Below, in pieces: positions 24,434 to 32,225 of a stretch of 32,625 bases of DNA (its first letter is position 1; every line of letters starts with the position of its first letter). Source of the DNA: an uncultured Puniceicoccaceae bacterium (GTDB lineage Bacteria > Verrucomicrobiota > Verrucomicrobiia > Opitutales > Coraliomargaritaceae); contig CAJQOS010000041.1 in NCBI GenBank assembly GCA_905479975.1, forward strand, positions 1 to 32,625, in the 5' to 3' direction. The translations under genes and the position numbers were made by a program. The notes beneath the pieces are model-generated. The model made no database searches. It was not told the origin of the DNA and saw nothing but the letters and a program-made list of their open reading frames with translations.

Positions 24434-26142
24434 TCCTCCAGCTCAAGCTTCCACTCGCTCGTGGTGCGAGCCTCGACCTCATCCAAAGTCGTAAAGCCAA
24501 GCAAAGCCTTCTTTAACGCATCATAGCGCAAAGGGCGATACCCGGCACGTCGCGCGGCGACACCCAGCTCATCATCTGCCGCACCACGCGAGATCAGCAC
24601 ACGCATTTCCTCCGTAACCAAGGCCAATTCATGAAACGCAATGCGTCCAAAGTAACCGGTCTGTCGGCAATGCGCACATCCCACCCCATGATAAAGGAAC
24701 GGCGTATGCACTGAGTCGCTATCATAAAAATACCGCTCCAGCACATGCTCCTCAGGCGTATATGCGCGCTTGCAGTTCTCACAGATCCTAGCAGCTAGCC
24801 GCTGAGCCATCACCGCCAAGATCGATGGCGCTACCATATAGGGCTCAATACCCAGTTCCACCAAACGAACGACCGCTTGAATCGCGTTATTCGTATGGAG
24901 AGTCGAAAACACGAGGTGCCCCGTCAAGGCAGCTTCAGTCGCAATCTTAGCAGTCTCAAGATCTCGAATTTCACCGACCAGCATCACATCCGGATCCTGA
25001 CGTAGCAATGAACGCAAAATCGTCGAGAATTTCAGATCAATCTTAGCATTCACTTGCGACTGAATCACACCATCCATCCGCGTCTCGATCGGATCCTCAA
25101 TGGTGCAGATATTCACGTCCGGAGTATTAATCTCATGCAACGCCGCATACAAAGTAGTCGACTTCCCCGAGCCTGTCGGGCCGGTGACAAATACCATGCC
25201 ATTTGGGGCTCGAATCACCTCCTTAAAAGGCTGCAGAATCGTCTGCGACATCAACATCTGATCCAGCGACTTAAAATCCTTCTTCCCGGTGAGCGCTAAA
25301 ATACGCAGCACGATTTTTTCGCCATAAATCGTCGGAATGACTGAGACTCGAAAATTCACGTTCCCCGAACCCAACGGAATCGAAAAGCGACCATCCTGCG
25401 GGAAGCGAGTCTCTGCGATATTAAGATCACTCACGATCTTGATGCGCGAATTCAACGGCGCATGTAGCGCAGAAGCGACACGGAAGACCTGCTGTAACCG
25501 ACCATCCACACGAAAACGTATATTGGTATAGGACTCCAGCGGTTCGATATGGATGTCAGAGGCGCGCTCCTTAATCGCCAAATACAACAGTGCATCACAC
25601 AGACCAATGATCGACTTGGACTCGCCCATCCCCTCCAACTCCTCGGGCTTCAATTGAGCCAAAATCGTCCCCTGGGTGCGCTCCAGTTGGGCGATCAACT
25701 CCTGCACCGATTGATCCGTGCTATAATGCAATTCGATCGCATCGCGCACTTCGATACTCAAACAAAAGACAGGGCTGATATCCTTACCAGTAATCGCAGC
25801 AAGACGACGCACTAACTCCGTATCGTCAGGATTTGGCATCGCCACCGTAAGTGCATCCTCGATCACATAAAGCGGCATCACATTCCCTTTTTTCGCGATC
25901 TCAATCGGCACGCTCGCAATCGCTTCAGTGCTAATAATGGTCGAAAGCGGATCCACATACGCACGCCCGAGGCGATTGCTCCAAAGGTGACATGCCACAT
26001 CCTTTGTAATCGCGCCTGACTCAATCAAAGATTCCAGTAGCTCAAGTGAGTTTTCCTCCCCACTTGCCAGCGCAAGATCATACGCCTCGTTTGAAATCAG
26101 AACGTGGCTAGCCTCCAACTCTTCTCGAATAGTCATGCTCAT
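24430..26142 (-). CDS. GspE/PilB-family secretion or pilus ATPase
   Basis: This is a cytoplasmic hexameric ATPase that drives type IV pilus extension or type II secretion. The 570-residue protein has an N-terminal GspE/MshE-like part (about 20-160) and a core with ASDIHIEPLESYTNIRFRVDG, Walker A GPTGSGKST (about 320), the Asp box TIEDPIE, Walker B DPDVMLVGEIRD (about 386), the His box LVFSTLHTN and a four-Cys zinc site (CENC about 454, CAHC about 489). These are PilB/GspE features; PilT retraction ATPases lack the zinc site. It begins with ATGA overlapping the small upstream gene. No pilin, PilC or secretin gene is in the window, so it is separated from its machine or serves a dispersed one. 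Confidence 0.9.
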   Translation of the reverse strand: MSMTIREELEASHVLISNEAYDLALASGEENSLELLESLIESGAITKDVACHLWSNRLGRAYVDPLSTIISTEAIASVPIEIAKKGNVMPLYVIEDALTVAMPNPDDTELVRRLAAITGKDISPVFCLSIEVRDAIELHYSTDQSVQELIAQLERTQGTILAQLKPEELEGMGESKSIIGLCDALLYLAIKERASDIHIEPLESYTNIRFRVDGRLQQVFRVASALHAPLNSRIKIVSDLNIAETRFPQDGRFSIPLGSGNVNFRVSVIPTIYGEKIVLRILALTGKKDFKSLDQMLMSQTILQPFKEVIRAPNGMVFVTGPTGSGKSTTLYAALHEINTPDVNICTIEDPIETRMDGVIQSQVNAKIDLKFSTILRSLLRQDPDVMLVGEIRDLETAKIATEAALTGHLVFSTLHTNNAIQAVVRLVELGIEPYMVAPSILAVMAQRLAARICENCKRAYTPEEHVLERYFYDSDSVHTPFLYHGVGCAHCRQTGYFGRIAFHELALVTEEMRVLISRGAADDELGVAARRAGYRPLRYDALKKALLGFTTLDEVEARTTSEWKLELED

Positions 26143-26351
26143 TTTTTCGTCCTTTTGCGGTGGCGTTTATCTGCAAACATTTTGCCGATCTCAGTCGCGT
26201 CTAAAAGCTCACGCCCCATCGCAGAGTGCTTACGCTCCAAGCTTACCTCATCCATCATCTCCTTCAGCGAATAGCGAAGCCCTTGAGCCTGACGCTTGCT
26301 CCGCGGAGGTGTGTTACCTGATTCACTCTCTGTTGGTATTGGATCATTCAT
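26139..26351 (-). CDS. small charged protein between CheY-like and PilB-like genes
   Basis: This protein of 70 residues (MNDPIPTESES...) is not recognised. The N-terminal 20 residues look disordered; a helical middle (SLKEMMDEVSLERKHSAMGRE) is followed by ATEIGKMFADKRHRKRTKK, a very basic end. It has no signal peptide or membrane helix. Its stop overlaps the ATPase start (ATGA), and its start lies 11 nt after the receiver gene, so it is firmly within that operon and translationally coupled. The ATG at 26351 is preferred over a start at 26372, which would lie inside the upstream gene. It may be an adaptor for the ATPase (inference). Confidence 0.6.
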   Translation of the reverse strand: MNDPIPTESESGNTPPRSKRQAQGLRYSLKEMMDEVSLERKHSAMGRELLDATEIGKMFADKRHRKRTKK

Positions 26352-26362
26352 TTTAAATAAAA

Positions 26363-26743
26363 TTACTCCCAAATATCCTCAATCAAAGTGTTCAGTTGCT
26401 CCACGATCTCTTCCTTCGGTGTATCTTTACGGAGATAATAAGACGCGCCCAGTTCGACACTCCGCTCCACAGCCTGCCGCGACGCAACAGAAGACGCCAT
26501 CACAACCACCGCGTTTTCATCAAACTCCATGATTTCCTCAAGTGCTTCCATGCCTTCCTTAACTGGCATGTTCACATCCAACAACACCAAGTCAGGCCTT
26601 CGTGATTTATAGAGATCGACCCCTTCTTGCCCATTTTGGGCTTCAGAAAAAGTCTTAAAGCCAATCTGCTTTAAGAGAAGTTTTAAATACATGCGCAGGT
26701 GCGGCTCATCATCGACAATCAATGCAGTATAAGGGCGTTTCAT
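26363..26743 (-). CDS. CheY-like single-domain response regulator
   Basis: This is a receiver domain only, 126 residues. It has DDE (11-13), phosphoacceptor Asp56 (LVLLDVNMPVKEG), Ser in VVMASSVASR and Lys in YYLRKDTPKEE. There is no DNA-binding or output domain, so it must act through a protein partner. It heads an operon with the 70-residue protein (11 nt) and the PilB-like ATPase, which suggests it controls a pilus or secretion motor, as CheY-like PilG/PilH do in other bacteria (inference). The start is ATG. Confidence 0.88.
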   Translation of the reverse strand: MKRPYTALIVDDEPHLRMYLKLLLKQIGFKTFSEAQNGQEGVDLYKSRRPDLVLLDVNMPVKEGMEALEEIMEFDENAVVVMASSVASRQAVERSVELGASYYLRKDTPKEEIVEQLNTLIEDIWE

Positions 26744-26854
26744 GTTGATGAATCTTCTTGCTGATACATCGCATGTCGAGAAGAAACACAGCTATAAACG
26801 CGCCGACTTGACCTCAACCGCCACGCCTCCCAATCTCTGCGCTTTTCTCTCATC

Positions 26855-28363
26855 GTGTTTGCTAAACTCACCCTACTCGACGGCCTGATCGTCTTACTCT
26901 ATTTCGCTGCTGTTCTGGGCATCGGGCTCTACCACGCCCGCCGCAGTAAAGGCTCGGACGACTTCATCTCCGGCAGCCGGCAAATGCCCTGGCTCGCCGT
27001 GCTCGGCTCTATCGTAGCGACTGAAGTGAGCGCAGCGACTTTTCTCGCTACCCCCGGAGTCGGCTTTTCCGAGAATATGAGCTACTTACAGTTTGGCGTA
27101 GGCTCCTTTCTCGCTCGCCTCTTCATCGCCTTTGTCTTTCTCGGCGCTTTCTACGCAGCCAAAAGCCTCACGATCTACGAGTTCCTTGCCAAACGCTTCG
27201 GCAACGGCACGCGTTATACGGCCACCCTGTTTTTCATTGTCACACGTCTGCTTGCCTCCGCCGTGCGCCTGATGATCGCAGCGACAGGACTCAGTCTGAT
27301 TCTGGATGTGCCTTTTGCCGTCTGCCTCGCAATCTTCACCTTAGTCGCCATCATTTATACCGGCGGCGGCGGCATTCGCGGAATCATTTGGACCGATGTC
27401 TTGCAGGCCGTCGTCTTCATCAGTTGTGGCCTCGCACTGATCCTATATGTCGGTCAAAGCATCGGCTGGAGCACGATCACCGAAATCGGCACCGCCAACG
27501 GACGCTTTGAAATCTTCCGCTTCAGTCCGGCAGATAGCGACGGTGGCCTACTGGGGTGGCTAAATGACCCCAAACTCTTCTGGATCGCCGCAGTCTTTGG
27601 CTTCGTCAGCACCACGGCGGCCTTCGGCACCGACCAAGACATGACGCAACGGATGCTCACCTGTAAGGATGTCGGTGCCGCACGGCGCAGTGTCATCCTC
27701 AGTGGTTTTATTTCGATCCCCATCGCTGCGCTTTTTCTCTTTGTTGGTGTTGCGCTGTTCGCCTTTTACCAAGTGCATGCCGATGCCAGCTTGCCGATGA
27801 AACTACTCGAGAGTGGCAGCAGCGAAGTCGCCTCCGACAAGGTCTTCCCATGGTTTATCGGCACCCAGCTCCCCAGCGGACTCCGAGGCCTCCTATTGGT
27901 CGGCGTATTGGCGGCGGCCATGTCGAGCCTCGACTCTACCATGGGCGCGCTTAGCTCGTCTGCACTCGTCGATCTCTACCGCCCGCTGTTAAAGAAACAA
28001 ACCGACGACCAAACTGGGCTGCGCCTATCGCGCATCTTTGTATCGATCTTCGGCGTGGCGCTCGCCCTCACCGCATGGGCACTCAAAGATGCCGAAGGCT
28101 TCCTCTGGCTCACCTTCAAAATCGGCAGCATCACCTACGGGGCAATGCTCGGCGTCTTTCTACTGGGAATCGTCACCAAGCGTGGCTCAGACCGTGGCAA
28201 CTGGATTTCGATGCTCAGCGGCAGCCTGATCTGCGCGGGGCTCTTGGCCTTGATCGAGACCGGAAACCTCGCACTGGGCTGGACTTGGCTAATCGTCATC
28301 GGCACCGCATGGACCTTTGGCCTCGGCTGCTTATGGCACGAAAAAGCCCCGCGATCTGAATGA
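26855..28363 (+). CDS. sodium:solute symporter (SSS family)
   Basis: This is an inner-membrane secondary transporter importing a solute with Na+. The 502-residue protein has about 13 membrane helices. Family marks are DDFISGSRQMPWLAVLGSIV (about 35-54), VATEVSAATFLATPGVGF, IIYTGGGGIRGIIWTDVLQA, and the sodium-site helix AAAMSSLDSTMGALSSSA near residue 353. The substrate cannot be read from the sequence; the GIRGIIWTDVLQ pattern occurs in sugar, sialic acid and amino-acid types. The start is GTG at 26855, chosen because it gives a normal N-terminal helix. It is divergent from the CheY operon by 111 nt. A minus-strand terminator overlaps its last codons. Confidence 0.88.
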   Translation: MFAKLTLLDGLIVLLYFAAVLGIGLYHARRSKGSDDFISGSRQMPWLAVLGSIVATEVSAATFLATPGVGFSENMSYLQFGVGSFLARLFIAFVFLGAFYAAKSLTIYEFLAKRFGNGTRYTATLFFIVTRLLASAVRLMIAATGLSLILDVPFAVCLAIFTLVAIIYTGGGGIRGIIWTDVLQAVVFISCGLALILYVGQSIGWSTITEIGTANGRFEIFRFSPADSDGGLLGWLNDPKLFWIAAVFGFVSTTAAFGTDQDMTQRMLTCKDVGAARRSVILSGFISIPIAALFLFVGVALFAFYQVHADASLPMKLLESGSSEVASDKVFPWFIGTQLPSGLRGLLLVGVLAAAMSSLDSTMGALSSSALVDLYRPLLKKQTDDQTGLRLSRIFVSIFGVALALTAWALKDAEGFLWLTFKIGSITYGAMLGVFLLGIVTKRGSDRGNWISMLSGSLICAGLLALIETGNLALGWTWLIVIGTAWTFGLGCLWHEKAPRSE

Positions 28364-28376
28364 TCAACGGGGCTTT
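28341..28376 (-). terminator. Rho-independent terminator of the Cys-repeat gene
   Basis: The 9-bp stem AAAGCCCCG (28343-28351) / CGGGGCTTT (28368-28376) is followed on the minus strand by TTTTT (28345-28341). It overlaps the last codons of the convergent symporter gene. Confidence 0.82.
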
Positions 28377-28401
28377 GAGAGACTATTAAATCAAGCGAGA
28401 T

Positions 28402-28686
28402 TTATGCGCTGGGGCAGCATGACTTCTTAGCAGCAGGAGCTGCGGCAGCTTTCTTAGTGCATTCAGCTTTTTTCTTTGCGCAATCAGCAGCGGCCTTATC
28501 GCATTTTGCCGCCGACTTATCGCAATCCGCCGCAGGCTTATCACACTTAGCTGCCGACTTTTCGCACTTAGCTGCCGATTTTTCGCACTTAGCTGCATCT
28601 TTCGCGCAGCTAGAATCTGGACAGCCAGCGCTCGCAGTTACAACGCCAGCAATTAACAGAAGAGGAATGAGTAGTAGTTTTTTCAT
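28402..28686 (-). CDS. secreted cysteine-heptad repeat protein
   Basis: This 94-residue protein is not a recognised family. A signal peptide (MKKLLLIPLLLIAGVVTASA) is followed by GCPDSSC; the sequence before that Cys is not a normal lipobox, so signal peptidase I cleavage after residue 20 is likelier than lipidation. Eight cysteines stand exactly seven residues apart (27, 34, 41, 48, 55, 62, 69, 76) in units like KCEKSAA and DCDKSAA, with three more at 22, 90 and 91. In a helix they would line one face. Lys, Asp, Glu and Ala fill the other positions. It could bind metal or form disulphide-linked helices outside the cytoplasm. It has its own terminator and stands alone. Confidence 0.8.
   Translation of the reverse strand: MKKLLLIPLLLIAGVVTASAGCPDSSCAKDAAKCEKSAAKCEKSAAKCDKPAADCDKSAAKCDKAAADCAKKKAECTKKAAAAPAAKKSCCPSA
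28452..28617 (-). repeat. 21-bp tandem repeats in the Cys-repeat gene
   Basis: About eight units of 21 bp code the seven-residue repeat. The units nearest the start are almost identical at DNA level (GCACTTAGCTGCCGA followed by TTTTC on the plus strand), which suggests recent duplication; those nearer the C-terminus have diverged. Confidence 0.85.
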
Positions 28687-28816
28687 AATATTTTTGATTT
28701 TGAGATTTTGTATATGATACAGGTTCTAGGTCTTGTCGAATCTTTCGATAGACTTTCTATTGGAGCCTCCTAACTTCGTCCTATTCCCTGTTTTTCACAT
28801 AAAATTAGAACACCTA

Positions 28817-29800
28817 ATGCTTCCTTGGTTCCAAAATGATCAATTTCCGCTCTATCTCGCTCCCATGGCGCGAGTTACGGACATTGTCTTTCGTCAATTC
28901 TGTAAAGATCAAGGCGCCGATGTCATGGTCACCGAGTTCGTGCAGGCCGATGCCCTCACCCGCGAAGACCCAAAACTTTGGGAAACGGTCGACTTTACCG
29001 AAGAACAACGCCCGATGGGGGTGCAAATCTTTGGCTCCAACCCCGACTCCATGGCCGCCGCCGCACGTCTCCTCGCCGATCGCCTCCAGCCCGACTTTAT
29101 CGACATCAACTTCGGCTGCCCTGCCGATCGTGTCATCTGCATGGATGCCGGCTCGTCCATGCTGCGCAATCCCGCAAAAGTAGGCAAAGTCGTCGGCGCA
29201 GTCGTGCGCGCCGTGCCCGGCACCCCTGTCACCGCAAAAATCCGCACGGGCTGGGACGACGACACCATCGTCGCCCGCGAAGTCGGCCACATCTGCGAAA
29301 GCGAAGGCGCACAAGCACTCGCCATTCATGGTCGCACCAAAGTGCAAGGCTACAGCGGCGAGGCCAACTGGCCACTCATCGCCGAAGTCGCCGATGCGCT
29401 CACCATCCCCGTGATCGGCAATGGTAACATCCGCAGCGCGCACGATGTGATCCGCATCCGCGAACAAACCAACTGCTCAGGCCTGATGATCGGCCGCGCC
29501 GCCCTCGGCTATCCGTGGATTTTTCGCGATATTAAACATTATCTGGAGCACGGCGTCGTGCCCGAACCACCAAGCGTCGCCGAGCGATGGGACACCATCC
29601 TCGACTACACGCGCAAGCTCATGGATCGCCCCTTCCGCCAGCAAAAACACCCCGACCTACGCTGGATGCGCCCCAAGCTGATCGCGCTGACGAAAAGTAT
29701 GAACAGCTCACGCAAAATCCGCGGCGCACTCGGCCACGTCATTCAATTCGAAGACCTCGAACGCGTCGCCGCCGAACACATCGCACTTTTCGACGAATGA
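28817..29800 (+). CDS. dusB: tRNA-dihydrouridine synthase (DusB-like)
   Basis: The enzyme reduces uridines in tRNA to dihydrouridine with FMN and NADPH. The protein has 327 residues from the ATG at 28817. The TIM-barrel marks are [11 protein letters not shown] (12-22), [32 protein letters not shown] with catalytic Cys101, [28 protein letters not shown] and [13 protein letters not shown]. It is DusB-like by these blocks, but the exact tRNA position is not certain. A TTG at 28733 would add 28 residues before the barrel and is rejected. The next gene overlaps by ATGA, so translation is coupled. Confidence 0.92.
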   Translation: MLPWFQNDQFPLYLAPMARVTDIVFRQFCKDQGADVMVTEFVQADALTREDPKLWETVDFTEEQRPMGVQIFGSNPDSMAAAARLLADRLQPDFIDINFGCPADRVICMDAGSSMLRNPAKVGKVVGAVVRAVPGTPVTAKIRTGWDDDTIVAREVGHICESEGAQALAIHGRTKVQGYSGEANWPLIAEVADALTIPVIGNGNIRSAHDVIRIREQTNCSGLMIGRAALGYPWIFRDIKHYLEHGVVPEPPSVAERWDTILDYTRKLMDRPFRQQKHPDLRWMRPKLIALTKSMNSSRKIRGALGHVIQFEDLERVAAEHIALFDE

Positions 29801-30264
29801 AAAAGATCCTCTTCCTCTGCATGGGCAACATCTGCCGATCGCCCGCCGGCCACTGCGTCTTTCAGCATTTAGTCGATGAGGCCGGACTCACCGATCAATT
29901 CGAGATCGAGTCCGCCGGCACCATCGGCTTTCACGTAGGCTCACCGCCCGACAGCCGCATGCAACAATCCATGCGTGCACGCAACATCCCGATCATTGGG
30001 CACTCACGACAACTCAAAGTCGCTGACCTCGAGGACTACGATCTCATTCTAGCAATGGACAACGATAACCTCGTCGATGCCCGCGCTCTCGCCCCCAGCG
30101 GCGAATTGCAGCACAAAGTCCAGCTCTTCTGCGATTACTGCACCGCGCACAACGAAACCGAAGTGCCCGACCCCTACTACGGTGGCGACCGTGGCTTCGA
30201 ACACGTGCTCGACCTGATCGAAGACGGCTGCGCCAACCTCCTCAAAACGTTGAGCGCCCGATAA
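29797..30264 (+). CDS. low-molecular-weight protein tyrosine phosphatase family
   Basis: This is a cytoplasmic phosphatase of 155 residues. The P-loop Cx5R(S) is CMGNICRS with Cys8 and Arg14, and the general-acid Asp is in DPYYGG near residue 125. Family features [15 protein letters not shown] and ILAMDNDNL are present. The ATG overlaps the dusB stop (ATGA). Human LMW-PTP-A has been described as a protein-ribulosamine-5-phosphatase, and in several bacteria such a gene is next to a fructosamine-3-kinase homologue. The kinase remnant 10 nt downstream (30275) suggests that this gene once had such a partner, so a sugar-phosphate or protein-deglycation role is as likely as tyrosine dephosphorylation. 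Confidence 0.9.
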   Translation: MKKILFLCMGNICRSPAGHCVFQHLVDEAGLTDQFEIESAGTIGFHVGSPPDSRMQQSMRARNIPIIGHSRQLKVADLEDYDLILAMDNDNLVDARALAPSGELQHKVQLFCDYCTAHNETEVPDPYYGGDRGFEHVLDLIEDGCANLLKTLSAR

Positions 30265-30274
30265 TTCGCCTGCG

Positions 30275-30394
30275 ATGGATCCAACACTGGCAAAAGCAAT
30301 CTCCGCGGCGATTCCCCTCGCGACCGACACCCCCTTTAGCGGCACACAGCAAGAGCCGATCAGCGGTGGCGATATCAACGATATCGCTCAATAA
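30275..30394 (+). pseudogene. N-terminal remnant resembling a fructosamine kinase
   Basis: An ATG frame starting 10 nt after the phosphatase stop reads 39 residues and then TAA. It begins MDPTLAKAISAAI and ends EPISGGDINDIAQ. The pattern of an N-terminal helix followed by a Gly-Gly-x-Ile-Asn strand resembles the start of fructosamine/ribulosamine-3-kinases, and the position after an LMW phosphatase is where such kinases are found. The remaining roughly 250 residues are absent: about 115 nt later the EF-P gene begins. It is either a truncated relic or a chance short ORF. Confidence 0.5.
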
Positions 30395-30452
30395 GCACAG
30401 CAAATGATCTTTCAACTACTGGCATAACTCCATTCGATCGACCCCGAATCGC

Positions 30453-30481
30453 TTGACAGCCCCGCAAAGCACTGGAAGATC
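30453..30481 (+). promoter_or_regulatory. possible sigma-70 promoter of efp
   Basis: A perfect -35 TTGACA (30453-30458) is followed after 17 nt by a weak -10, AAGATC. Transcription would begin about 20 nt before the efp ATG. Confidence 0.35.
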
Positions 30482-30509
30482 AACTCTTTTTTCAACACCC
30501 ACAAAATAT

Positions 30510-31067
30510 ATGGCATCACCAACAGACGTTCGTAAGGGCAAAGTCCTCAACTATCAAGGCACTCCGCACCTCGTGCTCGACGTGCAGCACCGCACCCAAG
30601 GTCGCCAAGCCGGCTTCATGCAAGTCACCATGCGCAACTTGAATTCTGGTTCCAGCACCAACACCAAGATCCGCACCACCGACTCCGTCGAAATCATGCA
30701 CACCGACATGGTGAAGCTTGAATACAGCTACGTCGATGGCGACGGCTACCACTTCATGGATCCCGAAACCTTCGAAGACATCATCCTCGATGCCGATCTC
30801 GTCGAAGACTCCAAGGACTTCCTCGTCGAAACACAGGCTTACAGCATCTTACACGTCAACGACAAGCCGATCCAGATCGAGCTCCCCGCGTCCATCGAGA
30901 TGAAAGTCACCGAATCCGCCGAAGGCATCAAAGGCGACACCGCCAGCAACGTGCAAAAGCCCGCCACACTCGAAACTGGTTTGGTCGTGCAAGTGCCACT
31001 CTTCATTAAAGCTGGCGACGTACTCAAGATCAGCACCTCCGAAAAGTCCTACATGGGCCGCGCATAA
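30510..31067 (+). CDS. efp: elongation factor P (EF-P/YeiP-like) with Arg at the tip
   Basis: EF-P relieves ribosomes stalled at consecutive prolines. The 185-residue protein has three beta-barrel domains: KGKVLNYQGTPHLVLDVQH (9-27), YSYVDGDGYHFMDPETFE, and the C-terminal signature KPATLETGLVVQVPLFIKAG followed by GDVLKI. The loop that reaches the peptidyl-transferase centre reads RTQGRQAGF, with Arg32 where the E. coli protein has modified Lys34 (KPGKGQAF). KGxVLNYxG also resembles the YeiP/EfpL branch. No modification enzyme (EarP, EpmAB) is in the window. The ATG at 30510 gives the normal N-terminus; a TTG at 30453 is inside the likely promoter. It ends at a strong terminator. Confidence 0.93.
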   Translation: MASPTDVRKGKVLNYQGTPHLVLDVQHRTQGRQAGFMQVTMRNLNSGSSTNTKIRTTDSVEIMHTDMVKLEYSYVDGDGYHFMDPETFEDIILDADLVEDSKDFLVETQAYSILHVNDKPIQIELPASIEMKVTESAEGIKGDTASNVQKPATLETGLVVQVPLFIKAGDVLKISTSEKSYMGRA

Positions 31068-31094
31068 GCGTTGCAACAAGACACCCTTTTTAAA

Positions 31095-31131
31095 CAAAAC
31101 GGCGAACACTTTACGTATTCGCCGTTTTTTT
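31095..31131. terminator. bidirectional terminator between efp and pyrC
   Basis: The 9-bp stem AACGGCGAA (31098-31106) / TTCGCCGTT (31118-31126) is followed by T7 (31125-31131) on the plus strand, which ends efp. On the minus strand a TTTT-G-TTT run follows, so it may also end pyrC. Confidence 0.9.
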
Positions 31132-31153
31132 GTGCCAGCTAGTTTGAAGTGAA

Positions 31154-31171
31154 ACAGACATTTCTGTCTGT
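31154..31171. repeat. 18-bp palindrome, second copy of the 7152 motif
   Basis: ACAGACA-TTTC-TGTCTGT differs from the copy at 7152 only in one loop base. It lies between convergent genes efp and pyrC, where no operator is expected. Confidence 0.7.
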
Positions 31172-31196
31172 CTCTTTGCATTTCTATAGGCAATGA

Positions 31197-31214
31197 ACAG
31201 GCAGAAATGCCTGT
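31197..31214. repeat. 18-bp palindrome, variant copy
   Basis: ACAGGCA-GAAA-TGCCTGT has the same architecture as the previous palindrome, with one compensated pair change (A-T to G-C) and the loop in reverse complement. It lies 25 nt further on. Confidence 0.65.
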
Positions 31215-31226
31215 GCCACTTCATAT

Positions 31227-32225
31227 TTAAACAATCGAAGTCACCGCCCATGGAATCGTTTCGCCTGCGCGATACGGCACCACATCACCATAGCGATCCG
31301 GCACGACCATGCCCGTCTTCTCGAGCTTCACCCGCTTCGACAGCGGCGTGAAATTGTGGATGCGTTGCGCATTGCCACTCACAAATGCCTGCAAGTTATC
31401 CAAGGCATCGTGTTGCTCAAATAGCTCAACCAGCGTCGGCAAACAAACCGGAGCCGTAAACAAACCCGCCGCACAACCGCAGCACTCTTTCTTAGAGACC
31501 GGATGCGGCGCAGAATCACTGCCGAACATCAATTTCGGGTGCGCCTGCAAGGCCGCAGCCAGCAAGGCTTCGCGATCCTCGGGACGCTTCGCAATCGGCT
31601 TACAGAACAGATGCGGCTGCAACATTCCGCCCGCCACATCGTTGAGTGTAATGATCAAGTGATGCAGCGTCACCGTCGCATGTAGATTCTCATAGCGATC
31701 CAGCATCTCGACCGCGTCGCGGGTCGTGATGTGCTCCATTGTGATCTTCAGCTTCGGATACTTCTGCGCCAAATACTCGTAACTCGCCAAAAACTCCTTT
31801 TCGCGATCCATCACAAAGCCATGCGTCTCACCATGGATCATGAGCGGGATGCCCATTTCTTCCATCAACTTAAAAGTGCTCTCGACCGCGCCGAGTTCTT
31901 TAACGCCCGCCTCACTATTCGTCGTCGCACCAGCCGGATACAGCTTAATGCCAAAGATGTGCTCACGCGCCGCAGCCAGCTCAGCCTCGCTGTAATTGCG
32001 GAAGAACAGCATCATCAGCGGATCAAACACCGCGTCGCCCTTCGCCGCATTGATCTGATCGCGATACACTTGCAAGCGCTCCAGATTATCAACCGGTGGC
32101 ACGAGGTTCGGCATAATGATCGCACCAGAGAAGTGCTCCGCCGTGAGTGGCGTCACACGCTCCATCATTGCCCCCTCGCGGAGGTGTAAGTGCATATCAA
32201 GAGGTGAATCAAAAACAAATTCCAT
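31227..32225 (-). CDS. pyrC: dihydroorotase, class II
   Basis: The enzyme closes N-carbamoyl-aspartate to dihydroorotate in pyrimidine synthesis. The 332-residue protein shows the zinc ligands: His12 and His14 (DMHLHLREG), the carboxylated Lys94 ([17 protein letters not shown]), His131 (MIHGETH), His165 (MEHITT) and Asp237 (GSDSAPH). Its length and the [11 protein letters not shown] block are those of the E. coli PyrC class. A cluster [12 protein letters not shown] follows the active-site Asp, also seen in relatives. The start is ATG ([10 protein letters not shown]). No other pyr gene is nearby. Confidence 0.95.
   Translation of the reverse strand: MEFVFDSPLDMHLHLREGAMMERVTPLTAEHFSGAIIMPNLVPPVDNLERLQVYRDQINAAKGDAVFDPLMMLFFRNYSEAELAAAREHIFGIKLYPAGATTNSEAGVKELGAVESTFKLMEEMGIPLMIHGETHGFVMDREKEFLASYEYLAQKYPKLKITMEHITTRDAVEMLDRYENLHATVTLHHLIITLNDVAGGMLQPHLFCKPIAKRPEDREALLAAALQAHPKLMFGSDSAPHPVSKKECCGCAAGLFTAPVCLPTLVELFEQHDALDNLQAFVSGNAQRIHNFTPLSKRVKLEKTGMVVPDRYGDVVPYRAGETIPWAVTSIV

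Noticed and set aside
28450-28620. Tandem 21-bp repeats as a CRISPR array
   Set aside because: The repeats are contiguous, without unique spacers, and code a regular heptad in one open frame.
28814-29467. 217-codon minus-strand open frame over dusB
   Set aside because: It is a shadow of dusB; it is His/Asp/Gly-rich through codon complementarity and has no motif.
29587-29796. Upstream extension of the phosphatase frame
   Set aside because: The extension lies in dusB in another frame; the ATG at 29797 gives the exact family N-terminus.
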